In this document: positions 26,934-34,600 of the stretch, piece by piece | Numbering within the stretch: position 1 is the first letter of the stretch | How the letters are laid out: each line of letters starts with the position of its first letter | Assembly: GCA_051006995.1 (NCBI GenBank) | Contig: JBPCSQ010000008.1 | Coordinates: 1 to 64,000 of the forward strand | Reading direction: 5' to 3' | From: JAIQGF01 sp051006995 | Lineage (GTDB): Bacteria > Acidobacteriota > Terriglobia > Terriglobales > Acidobacteriaceae | Length of the DNA: 64,000 nt | Made by a program: the position numbers and the translations under genes | Notes under the pieces: generated by a model | Database searches by the model: none | Told to the model about the DNA's origin: nothing | Seen by the model: only the letters and a program-made list of their open reading frames with translations

Positions 26934-29009
26934 GTGATCAACTCTCTCTTGGACCGCAATATCGAAAAGCGTCCGCCGCAGGTGCGGCTCAAGGGGCGCA
27001 TCCTGTTCCTCACCGAAGATCCCGAGCTTATCCGCAAGCAGCTCGCCGGCTGGGACCTCCCGTGGGACACCGCGCATCCCGAAAAGAATCCCAAGCTGCG
27101 CGACGACATCTCCACCGACGAGATCACGCCCGCGCACATCTGCTTCTTCTTCGACGAGACCCTCGGCGAGTTCCCGTACACCGGCCTGAAGTGCGGCAAG
27201 GAAACTCCCATCGCGCGCAGCGACGTTAAAAAGGGCGGGTTCGTAGCCGCCGTCAGCGGCAAGCGCCGCGGCAAGGGCTCCAGCCGCGAGCAGTCGCCCT
27301 ACGCGGAGCGCGCCGCCGGCAGTCAACTAGTGATCGCGGAAAACAGCGAGCGCATTTACAAGCAGAACTGCCAGAACCTCGGCGTGCTGACCTCGACGGA
27401 TTTCTCGCTGATTGACTGCATCCGCCGGGGTGAAGAAATTCCGCTCACGGTGTTCACCGCGGGCGAAGACGAGATCACGCGCCAGGTGATTGAATACGGC
27501 GGCCTGTTCACTTTCAATGTGGCCAGAATTCAGGGGAAGGTTTCGGTCCCTCCAATTACCACTGGATCGCGCCCAATGACGCTCGCAGAGAAAATCTTTG
27601 CGTCGCATATGGTGAAGGGGTCAGGAGTCAGGAGTCAGGAGTCGGGTACCGATTACCGATCACCGACCACCGACAACCGAGCATACGTAAAACCAGGTGA
27701 CACAGGATTCACGGGCGTGGATTTACGTTTCTCCCACGAGTACGTCACGCCCATGGCGGCGATCTTCTACGAGCACTTCGTCGGCAAGGACGTGCCGGTC
27801 AACGATCGTGACACCATCAAATTTTTCCGCGATCACCTCACCTTCCTCGACGAGGTCTTGTCGGAAGAAAAGCGCAAGATGGGCCTGCTTGATCTGGCCA
27901 CGCAGCTCAAGTTCAAGCAGCAGGATTTCGCCAAGGCGCAGGGCATCCAGCTCCACGGCGAGCTCAAGGACCGCAAAGGCAGCGAGGGCATCTGCCACTC
28001 GGTGATGCTGGAAACCTACGCGCTGCCCGGGCAGGTGAACGTTGGCTCGGACTCGCACACGCCGCACGTCGGCGCCATGGGCTGCATCGCCTTCGGCATC
28101 GGCACTACCGACGTCTTCAATTCCTGGATCACCAAGGACGTTCGCGTGAAGGTGCCGGAGTCGGTGCGCGTCGTGATTCGTGGAAAGCGCAAACCCAATG
28201 TCGCGGCGAAGGATTTCATCCTCGCCATTCTCGCCACCGATTACGTCCGCAGTGGCAAGGCCATTGCCAAGGTGATTGAGTACGCCGGCGAGGCAGTGGA
28301 AGAGTTGAGCGTGGACGAGCGCGCCACGCTGACCAACATGGCCGCCGAGATTGGCGGCTTTACCGGCATTGTCGCGCCCGACGAAAAGGTGGTGGACTTC
28401 CTGGTCGAGCGGCGCGGCATGGACCGCGCCCAGGCGCGCAAGCTCATCGCCGGGCTCAGCAGCGATCCCGATGCGGAGTACGCGCAGGTGATTGAGATCA
28501 ACGCCGACGAAATCTATCCCATGGTTGCCACGCCCGGCGATCCCGGAAACGGCAAGTTCGTGCGCGACCTGAACACGCCCGTGCCGGTGGAGATCGCCTA
28601 CGGCGGCACCTGCACCGCCGGCAAGAATGAAGACATGGACATGTACGCGCGCGTGCTCGCCGACGCGCTCAAGCAGGGCAAGCGCGTGGCCTCGTCGGTG
28701 AAGTTCTACATCCAGTTCGGCTCGCAGGAAACGCGCGAGTACTGCGTGCGCAAAGGCTATCTCGATGTTTTCAAGAATGCGGGCGCGATTGTCATCGAGC
28801 CCAGTTGTGGCGCCTGCATCAACGCCGGGCCGGGCGTTTCCACCCGTCCCGACCAGATCGTGATCAGCGCGCAGAACCGAAATTTTCCCGGCCGCAGCGG
28901 CCCCGGCCAGATGTATCTGGCCAGCCCGCTGACCGTGGCCGCCAGCGCGGTCGCCGGCTTCATCACCGAATACGAACCGGCGGCTGAACGGGAGCCGGTC
29001 CACGCGTGA
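26934..29009 (+). CDS. Aconitase-family hydratase, swivel domain first
   Basis: 691 residues from GTG 26934 (GAGG upstream). The N-terminal part (about 50-175) is the swivel domain with substrate motif GKGSSREQSPYAERA. The rest is the large catalytic region with FeS cysteines in GGTCTAGKNED and EPSCGACINAGPG and the SDSHTPHVGAMG motif. Isomerases of this family interconvert citrate/isocitrate, homocitrate or isopropylmalate. Swivel-first order is like AcnB but without its HEAT-like domain, and unlike AcnA, where it is last. Residues about 229-250 are translated heptamer arrays joining the two parts. Substrate most likely citrate, not proven. Confidence 0.82.
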   Translation: MINSLLDRNIEKRPPQVRLKGRILFLTEDPELIRKQLAGWDLPWDTAHPEKNPKLRDDISTDEITPAHICFFFDETLGEFPYTGLKCGKETPIARSDVKKGGFVAAVSGKRRGKGSSREQSPYAERAAGSQLVIAENSERIYKQNCQNLGVLTSTDFSLIDCIRRGEEIPLTVFTAGEDEITRQVIEYGGLFTFNVARIQGKVSVPPITTGSRPMTLAEKIFASHMVKGSGVRSQESGTDYRSPTTDNRAYVKPGDTGFTGVDLRFSHEYVTPMAAIFYEHFVGKDVPVNDRDTIKFFRDHLTFLDEVLSEEKRKMGLLDLATQLKFKQQDFAKAQGIQLHGELKDRKGSEGICHSVMLETYALPGQVNVGSDSHTPHVGAMGCIAFGIGTTDVFNSWITKDVRVKVPESVRVVIRGKRKPNVAAKDFILAILATDYVRSGKAIAKVIEYAGEAVEELSVDERATLTNMAAEIGGFTGIVAPDEKVVDFLVERRGMDRAQARKLIAGLSSDPDAEYAQVIEINADEIYPMVATPGDPGNGKFVRDLNTPVPVEIAYGGTCTAGKNEDMDMYARVLADALKQGKRVASSVKFYIQFGSQETREYCVRKGYLDVFKNAGAIVIEPSCGACINAGPGVSTRPDQIVISAQNRNFPGRSGPGQMYLASPLTVAASAVAGFITEYEPAAEREPVHA
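27620..27682. repeat. Paired heptamer arrays inside the aconitase gene
   Basis: Four units (GTCAGGA three times, then GTCGGGT) at 27620-27647 run directly into five units (ACCGATT, ACCGATC, ACCGACC, ACCGACA, ACCGAGC) at 27648-27682. The nine units make 63 bases, exactly 21 codons, so the frame is kept. The second array is roughly complementary to the end of the first. Confidence 0.9.
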
Positions 29010-29138
29010 CTTTTGTCACGGTGGTACTGCCTTCGAAGCGAGACAATGAAGGGTTCGCCTGAGTAGCTGGGACTTTGCTAAAATCCCCGCTTCGATATAG
29101 ATTTTTAACCATACCCAGGACCGAAGGGGAGAGAACAG

Positions 29139-29408
29139 ATGGCCTACGTAATCGCGGAACCCTGCATCGGCACCAAGGACACGGCCTGCGTCGATGCCTG
29201 CCCGGTGGACTGCATCCACCCCAAGAAGGACGAACCCGCCCACGGCAGCGAAGAAATGCTGTACATCGATCCCGTGGAATGCATTGATTGCGGGGCGTGC
29301 GTGCCGGTGTGCCCGGTGTCGGCGATCTTCGCGCTCGACGACCTGCCGGACAAGTGGAAAGCGTTCGCGGAGCGCAACGCGGCGTACTACGGGCGGACAC
29401 CGGCGTAA
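29139..29408 (+). CDS. 7Fe ferredoxin (3Fe-4S plus 4Fe-4S)
   Basis: 89 residues. The N-terminal motif C-x7-C-x3-C-P-V-D-C (CIGTKDTACVDACPVDC, about 9-25) and the second motif CIDCGACVPVC (about 48-58) match seven-iron ferredoxins of the mycobacterial/Thermus type. It is a cytoplasmic one-electron carrier. The gene has its own leader of about 45 bases after a TAAAAT box near 29089, with GGGGAGAG before the ATG, and ends at a strong terminator. Confidence 0.93.
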   Translation: MAYVIAEPCIGTKDTACVDACPVDCIHPKKDEPAHGSEEMLYIDPVECIDCGACVPVCPVSAIFALDDLPDKWKAFAERNAAYYGRTPA

Positions 29409-29434
29409 TTCGATTTCGAAAGTTTTTGGCTTCT

Positions 29435-29472
29435 GGCGCGCATTCCCGAGGGGGTGCGCGCCATTGTTTTTG
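29435..29472 (+). terminator. Rho-independent terminator after ferredoxin
   Basis: GGCGCGCA (29435-29442) pairs with TGCGCGCC (29455-29462), followed by a T-rich run to 29472. A TAGAAT box at 29474-29479, just after it, could drive recO. Confidence 0.85.
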
Positions 29473-29524
29473 TTAGAATCATAGTTTGCCCACGCTGGAA
29501 CAGGCGCCCTAGCCGGCCGAGACT

Positions 29525-30265
29525 ATGCCGCTCAAGGAATCGGAGGCGGTCGTACTGCGCAGTTATCCGCTGCGCGAGGCCGACCTGCTGGTGACATTTT
29601 TCACGCGCGCGGAAGGCAAGGTGAAAGGGGTTGCGCGCTCGGCGAAGAAGTCGAAGCGGCGTTTCGGAGGCGCGCTGGAGCCGCTGACCTGCGTGCGGGT
29701 GTACTGGGAAGACCGGGAGCGGCAGGAACTGGCGCGCATTGATTCCTGCGAAATCCTGGAATCGCCGCTGGCTACACGGGTGGATTATCCGCGGGCGGTG
29801 GCGCTGGGACACCTGGCGGAACTGCTGGACGAGCTGCTGCCGGACCGCGAGGCGAACGACGCGATTTTCCGGCTGACGGTGTCGGTGCTGCACGAGCTGA
29901 GGGCGGGCGCGATCTGGATGCCGGTGACGTACTTCGATCTCTGGCTGACGCGACTGGTGGGATTTTTGCCGGAGCTGGGCGAGTGCGCGGTTTGCGGCAA
30001 GACGCTGAATGGCAGCCGGGCCTTTTATCACGCACTGGCAGACGGCCTGATGTGCGGAAGCGACAAGCGGCTGGCATCGAGCGAGATTTCGGCGGAGTCG
30101 CGAGCACTGGCGGCGGAGATGTTTCGTTCGCCGGCGGAAGCGATGGCAGGCACGGCATGGCCGAAGTCGAAGGCGGCGGATTTGCGGAAGTTTCTGATCC
30201 AGATTCTCGAGAGACATTTGGAGCGGAAGTTGGTTACGGCGGGGATGTTGGGGAAGCTGGAGTAG
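29525..30265 (+). CDS. recO: DNA repair protein RecO
   Basis: 246 residues. The N-terminal OB-fold (about 1-80) contains the family's opening pattern (ESEAVVLRSYPLREADLLV, then GKVKGVARSAKKSKRRFGG). The helical C-terminal part carries CAVCGKTL and a later Cys in GLMCGSDK, part of the zinc site. RecO loads RecA onto SSB-coated DNA with RecR in gap repair. The TAG stop is immediately followed by a heptamer array. Confidence 0.93.
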   Translation: MPLKESEAVVLRSYPLREADLLVTFFTRAEGKVKGVARSAKKSKRRFGGALEPLTCVRVYWEDRERQELARIDSCEILESPLATRVDYPRAVALGHLAELLDELLPDREANDAIFRLTVSVLHELRAGAIWMPVTYFDLWLTRLVGFLPELGECAVCGKTLNGSRAFYHALADGLMCGSDKRLASSEISAESRALAAEMFRSPAEAMAGTAWPKSKAADLRKFLIQILERHLERKLVTAGMLGKLE

Positions 30266-30293
30266 CTGTTGGCCGTTGGCTTTTGGCCGGTGA
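30266..30293. repeat. Heptamer array after recO
   Basis: Units CTGTTGG, CCGTTGG, CTTTTGG and CCGGTGA start on the base after the recO stop codon. Confidence 0.8.
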
Positions 30294-30326
30294 AAGCTGT
30301 TGGTAGTGTCGGCAATGCGGGGTAGG

Positions 30327-30381
30327 TAGGGGTCCTTCGACTCGGGCATTCGCCCTCGCTCAGGATGACAGGCGTTTAATT
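30327..30381. repeat. Interspersed repeat GGTCCTTCGACTC...CTCAGGATGACAGG
   Basis: GTAGGGGTCCTTCGACTCGG, a variable GC-rich middle, then CGCTCAGGATGACAGGCG. Further copies after glyS begin near 34014, 34184 and 34354, with a partial one at 34483-34504. It forms the leader of glyQ. Confidence 0.85.
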
Positions 30382-30405
30382 TCGTGTTGCACGCAGGAAT
30401 CATTG

Positions 30406-31455
30406 GTGTCTCGAGCAAAACAAAACGCGCCGACGTTTCAGGAACTGGCACTGAAGTTGTCCAACTTTTTTGCCGACTACGGGTGCGTGCTGCAGCAGCC
30501 GCATGATCTGGAAGTCGGAGCGGGGACGATGGCGCCGGAGACGTTCCTGCGCGTGCTCGGGCCCAAGCCGTACCGGGTGGCGTACTTCCAGCCATCGCGG
30601 CGGCCGGCCGATGGCCGCTACGGCGAGAATCCCAATCGCCTTTACAAACACTTGCAGATGCAGGTGATCCTTAAACCTCCACCTGATGATGTGCAGGAGC
30701 TGTATTTGCGCTCGCTGGAGGCGATTGGGATTGACCTGCGCCAGCACGACATCAAGTTTGAAGAGGACAACTGGGAGTCGCCGACGCTGGGCGCCTGGGG
30801 CATCGGATGGCAGGTGATGCTCGACGGGCTGGAGATCACGCAGTTCACCTACTTCCAGCAGTGCGGCGGGATTGACCTGGATCCGATTTCGGCGGAATTG
30901 ACGTACGGCATGGAGCGGATTGCGGCGTTCTTGCAGGATGTGGATTCGATTTACGACATCGTGTGGGCACGCGACCCTCAAACCGGGAAGGAAGTGACCT
31001 ACGGCGAGGTGCGGCTGGCCGACGAGCTGCAATATTCGGTCTACAACTTTGAGATGGCCGACGTCGAGAAGACCTGGAAGCACTTGGAGATGTACGAGAG
31101 CGAGTGCAAGGCGCTGATTGAAGAATTCCAGGCGCTGACGGCGGAGAAGAAGCGCGTTGGTAAGGAAGAGCGCACGCTGGACGAGAAGTTCGGCGAGCAT
31201 CTGCGCGAGCAGGTGCGACGGTTCCCGCTGCTGGCTGCATTCGATTTGTGTCTGAAGTGCTCGCATTTGTTCAACAACCTGGACGCGCGTGGGGCGATCT
31301 CGGTGACCGAGCGTGTGGGGGTGATCGCGCGCATCCGGCAATTGGCGGTTGGGGTGGCGAAGGCGTGGGCGGCGCAACAGCAAGCCCTGAACCCCGAGCC
31401 GCGAGCCGCGAGTAAAGAAGCGGCGGCGGCGCAGAAACAAGCTATTAGCTCTTAG
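30406..31455 (+). CDS. glyQ: Glycyl-tRNA synthetase alpha subunit
   Basis: 349 residues. The start is GTG 30406, with AGGA seven bases upstream; TTG 30403 is too close to it. The body (FQELALKLSNFFADYGC, then QPSRRPADGRYGENPNR) is the class II catalytic subunit of the bacterial alpha2-beta2 enzyme that charges tRNA-Gly. The final 35 or so residues are unusual: the Pro/Arg/Ala segment comes from heptamers (31389-31416), and the stop codon itself sits in another array (31442-31462). glyS follows after 124 bases. Confidence 0.97.
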   Translation: MSRAKQNAPTFQELALKLSNFFADYGCVLQQPHDLEVGAGTMAPETFLRVLGPKPYRVAYFQPSRRPADGRYGENPNRLYKHLQMQVILKPPPDDVQELYLRSLEAIGIDLRQHDIKFEEDNWESPTLGAWGIGWQVMLDGLEITQFTYFQQCGGIDLDPISAELTYGMERIAAFLQDVDSIYDIVWARDPQTGKEVTYGEVRLADELQYSVYNFEMADVEKTWKHLEMYESECKALIEEFQALTAEKKRVGKEERTLDEKFGEHLREQVRRFPLLAAFDLCLKCSHLFNNLDARGAISVTERVGVIARIRQLAVGVAKAWAAQQQALNPEPRAASKEAAAAQKQAISS

Positions 31456-31462
31456 CTCTCAG
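31389..31462. repeat. Two heptamer arrays at the 3' end of glyQ
   Basis: GAACCCC, GAGCCGC, GAGCCGC and GAGTAAA (31389-31416) are translated. CTATTAG, CTCTTAG and CTCTCAG (31442-31462) span the glyQ stop codon TAG at 31453-31455. Confidence 0.85.
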
Positions 31463-31579
31463 CGGCGATTAGCTACTGCCTGCAATATCGGGACAGGGCC
31501 GGGTGATCTTCTACACGCGCCCATGTGATATGGCTCACGAGGGCGGCGGCAGGCAAGTGGGACAATAGACGGTTTGTAC

Positions 31580-33895
31580 ATGGCTGATTTTCTGCTTGAG
31601 ATCGGACTGGAAGAGATTCCGGCGCGGATGATTGACGCGGCGGAGGAAGAGCTGCGCAAGCGTGTGAGCGATCTGCTGGCGCGGGAGTCTCTTATTGATT
31701 CCGGGAAAACCTCCGGCCCGGCCAAAGACGGGCCGGACAGGGGCACCCCGGCATCGCCCACCCACGAGTGGGTTGAGTCGTTTTCCACCCCGCGAAGGCT
31801 GGCGGTGCTGGCGCGCGGGATCGCGGAAACGCAGAGCGACGTGGAAGAGCAGGTGACGGGGCCGTCAGTGAAGGTGGCGTACAAGGACGGGCAGCCAACA
31901 GCAGCGGCGCAGGCGTTCGCGAAAAAGGTCAGCGTTGACTTGGCGCAGTTGCAGAAGGTCACCACGCCCAAGGGTGAGTACATCGCCGCGAAGGTGACGC
32001 GCAAGGGACGCAAGGCGGCGGAGATTCTGGCGGAGTCGCTGCCGGGAGAAATCAACGCGCTGTATTGGGCGAAGAACATGTACTGGCGCGCGGGCAAGCC
32101 GGAGCGGTTCGTGCGTCCGGTGCGGTGGATGGTGGCGCTGCTGGATGGAACCGTGGTGCCGGTGGAATACGGCGGGGTGAAGGCGGGGAAGACGTCGAGG
32201 GGGCACAGGCTGCTGACGGTCGATGGCCGACGGTCGACGGCCGCTCAGGGATCTGGCTCGCTTGAATTCATTCGTGAAGTTGAGATCAAGACCCCGGCGT
32301 CGTATGCGGCGGCGTTGAAGGAAGCGGCCGTGATCGCGACGCGCGAAGAGCGCGTGCAGATGATCCGCAAAGCGCTGGACGCGGCGACGCGGCAGGTGGC
32401 GGGCGCGCGATGGAGAGAAGATAAAGAACTGCTGGATACGGTGGTCAACCTCACCGAGTTCCCGTCGGTCATTCTGGGGAATTTTGAGCGCGAGTTTTTG
32501 GCGCTGCCGGAAGAGGTGCTGGTCACGGTAATGCGCGATCACCAGAAGTATTTTGCCGTCGAAGACGCCAGCGGGAAGCTGGCGCCGCACTTCCTGGCGG
32601 TGCTGAATACTAATGGCGATCCCAGCGGGATTATCCGGCACGGGCACGAGCGGGTGCTGCGGGCGCGCTTCAACGACGCGCGGTTCTTTTGGACGGTGGA
32701 CCAGAAGTCGCCGCTGGAAAAGCGCGTCGAGATGCTGAAGTCGGTGACCTTCCAGAAAGACCTCGGGAGTTATCACGAAAAGGCGCAGCGCATGGTGGCG
32801 CTGGCGGGGAAGATTTGCGATTCGTTGGGAAACACCCCCGGCCCGCCCAACACCGGGGCGGACCGGGGCACCCACGTGGATCGCGAAGCTGTCAAGCAAG
32901 CTGCGTTACTTGCGAAGACTGATTTAACGACGGAACTCGTCAAGGAATTTACCGAGCTGCAGGGAGTTGTCGGTGGGCTGTATGCGCGGCATCAGGGGTT
33001 GGGTGAGAAGGTCGCGACCGCGATCTATGACCAGTACAAGCCGGCGTCCATGGAAGACGAGGTGCCGCGGACGGTAGAGGCCGCGGTCGTTTCGATTGCC
33101 GACAAGGCCGACTCGATTGCCGGGATGTTCGCGCTGGGGCTGGTTCCGAGCGGGTCGAAGGATCCGTTTGCGCTGAGACGGGCGGCGAATGGGATTGTGA
33201 AGACCATTGCGGAGCACAAGCTGCCGGTGCTGCTTACAGATATCTTTGAAGATGCGTTGTTTGGGTACACAGGAACCGAGGCGGCGAAGCGGTTTAGGTC
33301 TGATTTTGACGATCGAAAAGGCCGAGTTGAGGTACTGGCGGAGATCGTCAAATTTTTCATTGAGCGCTTGGAGTTCTACTTAAAGGACGTTCTCGGCTTT
33401 CAATATGACGTCATGAGTGCTGTGTTGAATGCAGGCCTGGATGACGTCGTGAACGCCGTGGCGAGGGCCCACGCGGTGGCGAAAGTCCGCGAGTCGGAAG
33501 ATTTCGAGCACATCGCGGTGGCGTTCAAGCGAATCAAGAACATTTTGAGGCAGGCTAACACTGCGGCCCCGGCCGAGGGCGGCCGGGCTACACCCGACCG
33601 GAGTAGCCCCGTGTTTGATCCGAACAAAGTGAAGGATGACGCGGAACGCGCGTTGGCGGAGGTGACCGCGAAAACCGCGCCGCGGGTACGGGAGTTATCG
33701 CAGAAGCGCGAGTACGAGGCGGCGTTGGCGGAGATTGCGACGATTCGTCCGGCGGTAGACACGTTCTTCGACAAGGTGATGGTGATGGTCGAAGATGAAA
33801 ACGTGCGGTCGAACCGGCTGGCGTTGTTGCAGGGGTTGTTGAACGAGTTTTCCACGATTGCGGATTTTTCGGAGATTGTGACGGAGAAGAAGTAA
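31580..33895 (+). CDS. glyS: Glycyl-tRNA synthetase beta subunit with repeat-derived insertions
   Basis: 771 residues from ATG 31580, beginning with the family's ADFLLEIGLEEIPARMI; E. coli GlyS has 689. The surplus fits four in-frame insertions. Two family A palindromes lie at residues about 45-57 and 419-432, a heptamer array at about 213-221, and a TGTAG-type palindrome at about 663-671. All are in Gly/Pro/Ala-rich loops. The rest is normal (TRNA_bind and HD-like regions, C-terminal anticodon-binding helices), so the protein is probably functional. Its last 36 bases are repeated twice downstream. Confidence 0.96.
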   Translation: MADFLLEIGLEEIPARMIDAAEEELRKRVSDLLARESLIDSGKTSGPAKDGPDRGTPASPTHEWVESFSTPRRLAVLARGIAETQSDVEEQVTGPSVKVAYKDGQPTAAAQAFAKKVSVDLAQLQKVTTPKGEYIAAKVTRKGRKAAEILAESLPGEINALYWAKNMYWRAGKPERFVRPVRWMVALLDGTVVPVEYGGVKAGKTSRGHRLLTVDGRRSTAAQGSGSLEFIREVEIKTPASYAAALKEAAVIATREERVQMIRKALDAATRQVAGARWREDKELLDTVVNLTEFPSVILGNFEREFLALPEEVLVTVMRDHQKYFAVEDASGKLAPHFLAVLNTNGDPSGIIRHGHERVLRARFNDARFFWTVDQKSPLEKRVEMLKSVTFQKDLGSYHEKAQRMVALAGKICDSLGNTPGPPNTGADRGTHVDREAVKQAALLAKTDLTTELVKEFTELQGVVGGLYARHQGLGEKVATAIYDQYKPASMEDEVPRTVEAAVVSIADKADSIAGMFALGLVPSGSKDPFALRRAANGIVKTIAEHKLPVLLTDIFEDALFGYTGTEAAKRFRSDFDDRKGRVEVLAEIVKFFIERLEFYLKDVLGFQYDVMSAVLNAGLDDVVNAVARAHAVAKVRESEDFEHIAVAFKRIKNILRQANTAAPAEGGRATPDRSSPVFDPNKVKDDAERALAEVTAKTAPRVRELSQKREYEAALAEIATIRPAVDTFFDKVMVMVEDENVRSNRLALLQGLLNEFSTIADFSEIVTEKK
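31713..31749. repeat. Family A palindrome inside glyS (copy 1)
   Basis: CCGGCCCG (31713-31720) pairs with CGGGCCGG (31729-31736) and is followed by GGGGCACCCC. On the minus strand it reads GGGGTGCCCC then GTCCGGCCCG, as in the intergenic copies. It is translated in frame. Confidence 0.85.
32216..32243. repeat. Heptamer array inside glyS
   Basis: Units ACGGTCG, ATGGCCG, ACGGTCG and ACGGCCG. They are translated as a short Val-Asp-Gly-Arg-rich loop. Confidence 0.8.
32834..32873. repeat. Family A palindrome inside glyS (copy 2)
   Basis: On the minus strand it starts GGGTGCCCCGGTCCGCCCCG and ends GGGCGGGCCGGGGGT, almost identical to the non-coding copy at 24080-24120. Confidence 0.9.
33568..33592. 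repeat. TGTAG-type palindrome inside glyS
   Basis: The minus strand is identical over 25 bases to 14490-14514, the terminator hairpin of lon: TGTAG followed by an 8-bp stem CCCGGCCG. Here it codes in frame for an Ala/Gly/Arg loop. Confidence 0.92.
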
Positions 33896-34450
33896 GTACC
33901 TCAGGGGCTAAAGCCCTAGAGAGTTTGGAGCAGTTGGATCGCAGGCCTGAAGGCCTGCGCCACCCAGTTATTCGTGAGAATGCCTGTTGGCGGTGCGGGT
34001 TGGGCGAGCGGAGTAGGGGTCCTTCGACTCGGGCGTGCGCCCTCGCTCAGGATGACAGGTGGTTAGGATTTCGTTTTGCCGCGGATTTTTCGAAGATTGT
34101 GACGGAGAAGAAATAGTCGTCGGTCGACCGTCGTTGAAATCGTCGTGAGAATGCCTTCGGGCAGCAGTGGGATTGCGGGCGGAGTAGGGGGCCTTCGACT
34201 CGGGCTTCGCCCTCGCTCAGGATGACAGGTGGTTAGGATTTCGTTGTGTTGCGGATTTTTCGGAGATTGTGACGGAGAAGAAGTAGTCGATGGTCGATGG
34301 TCGTTGAGAGCGTGATGAGAATGCCTTCGGGCAACAGGGATTGTGCGGGCAGAGTAGGGGTCCTTCGACTGCGGACGCGCCGTGCAGCGCGCCAAAGGCA
34401 GGCGCGCTGCTTAGGGGCGCGTCCTCCGCTCAGGATGACAGGCGTTTAGA
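33860..34450. repeat. Tandem triplication including the 3' end of glyS
   Basis: Three copies begin at 33860, 34081 and 34251. Each starts with the last 36 or so bases of glyS (GCGGATTTTTCGGAGATTGT and on to the stop), followed by GTGAGAATGCCT or its close variant and then the GGTCCTTCGACTC...CAGGATGACAGG repeat. The first copy is about 50 bases longer because two REP hairpins (33905-33916 and 33941-33958) lie in it. Copies 2 and 3 also gained three heptamers each (from 34114 and 34284). No gene of its own is present up to 34600. Confidence 0.88.
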
Positions 34451-34600
34451 GTTTGTGCGGAGGCGGAGGTGCGTTCCCCGCGCTCAGGATGACAGGCGTT
34501 TAGGTTTTAGATGGAGTTTGGAATTGCGGTAAGGGTTAAGGAAGACAATTCATAACTGGACCGGAACGAGATCATAAATTCATGAGCAAGGGAGATGGGA

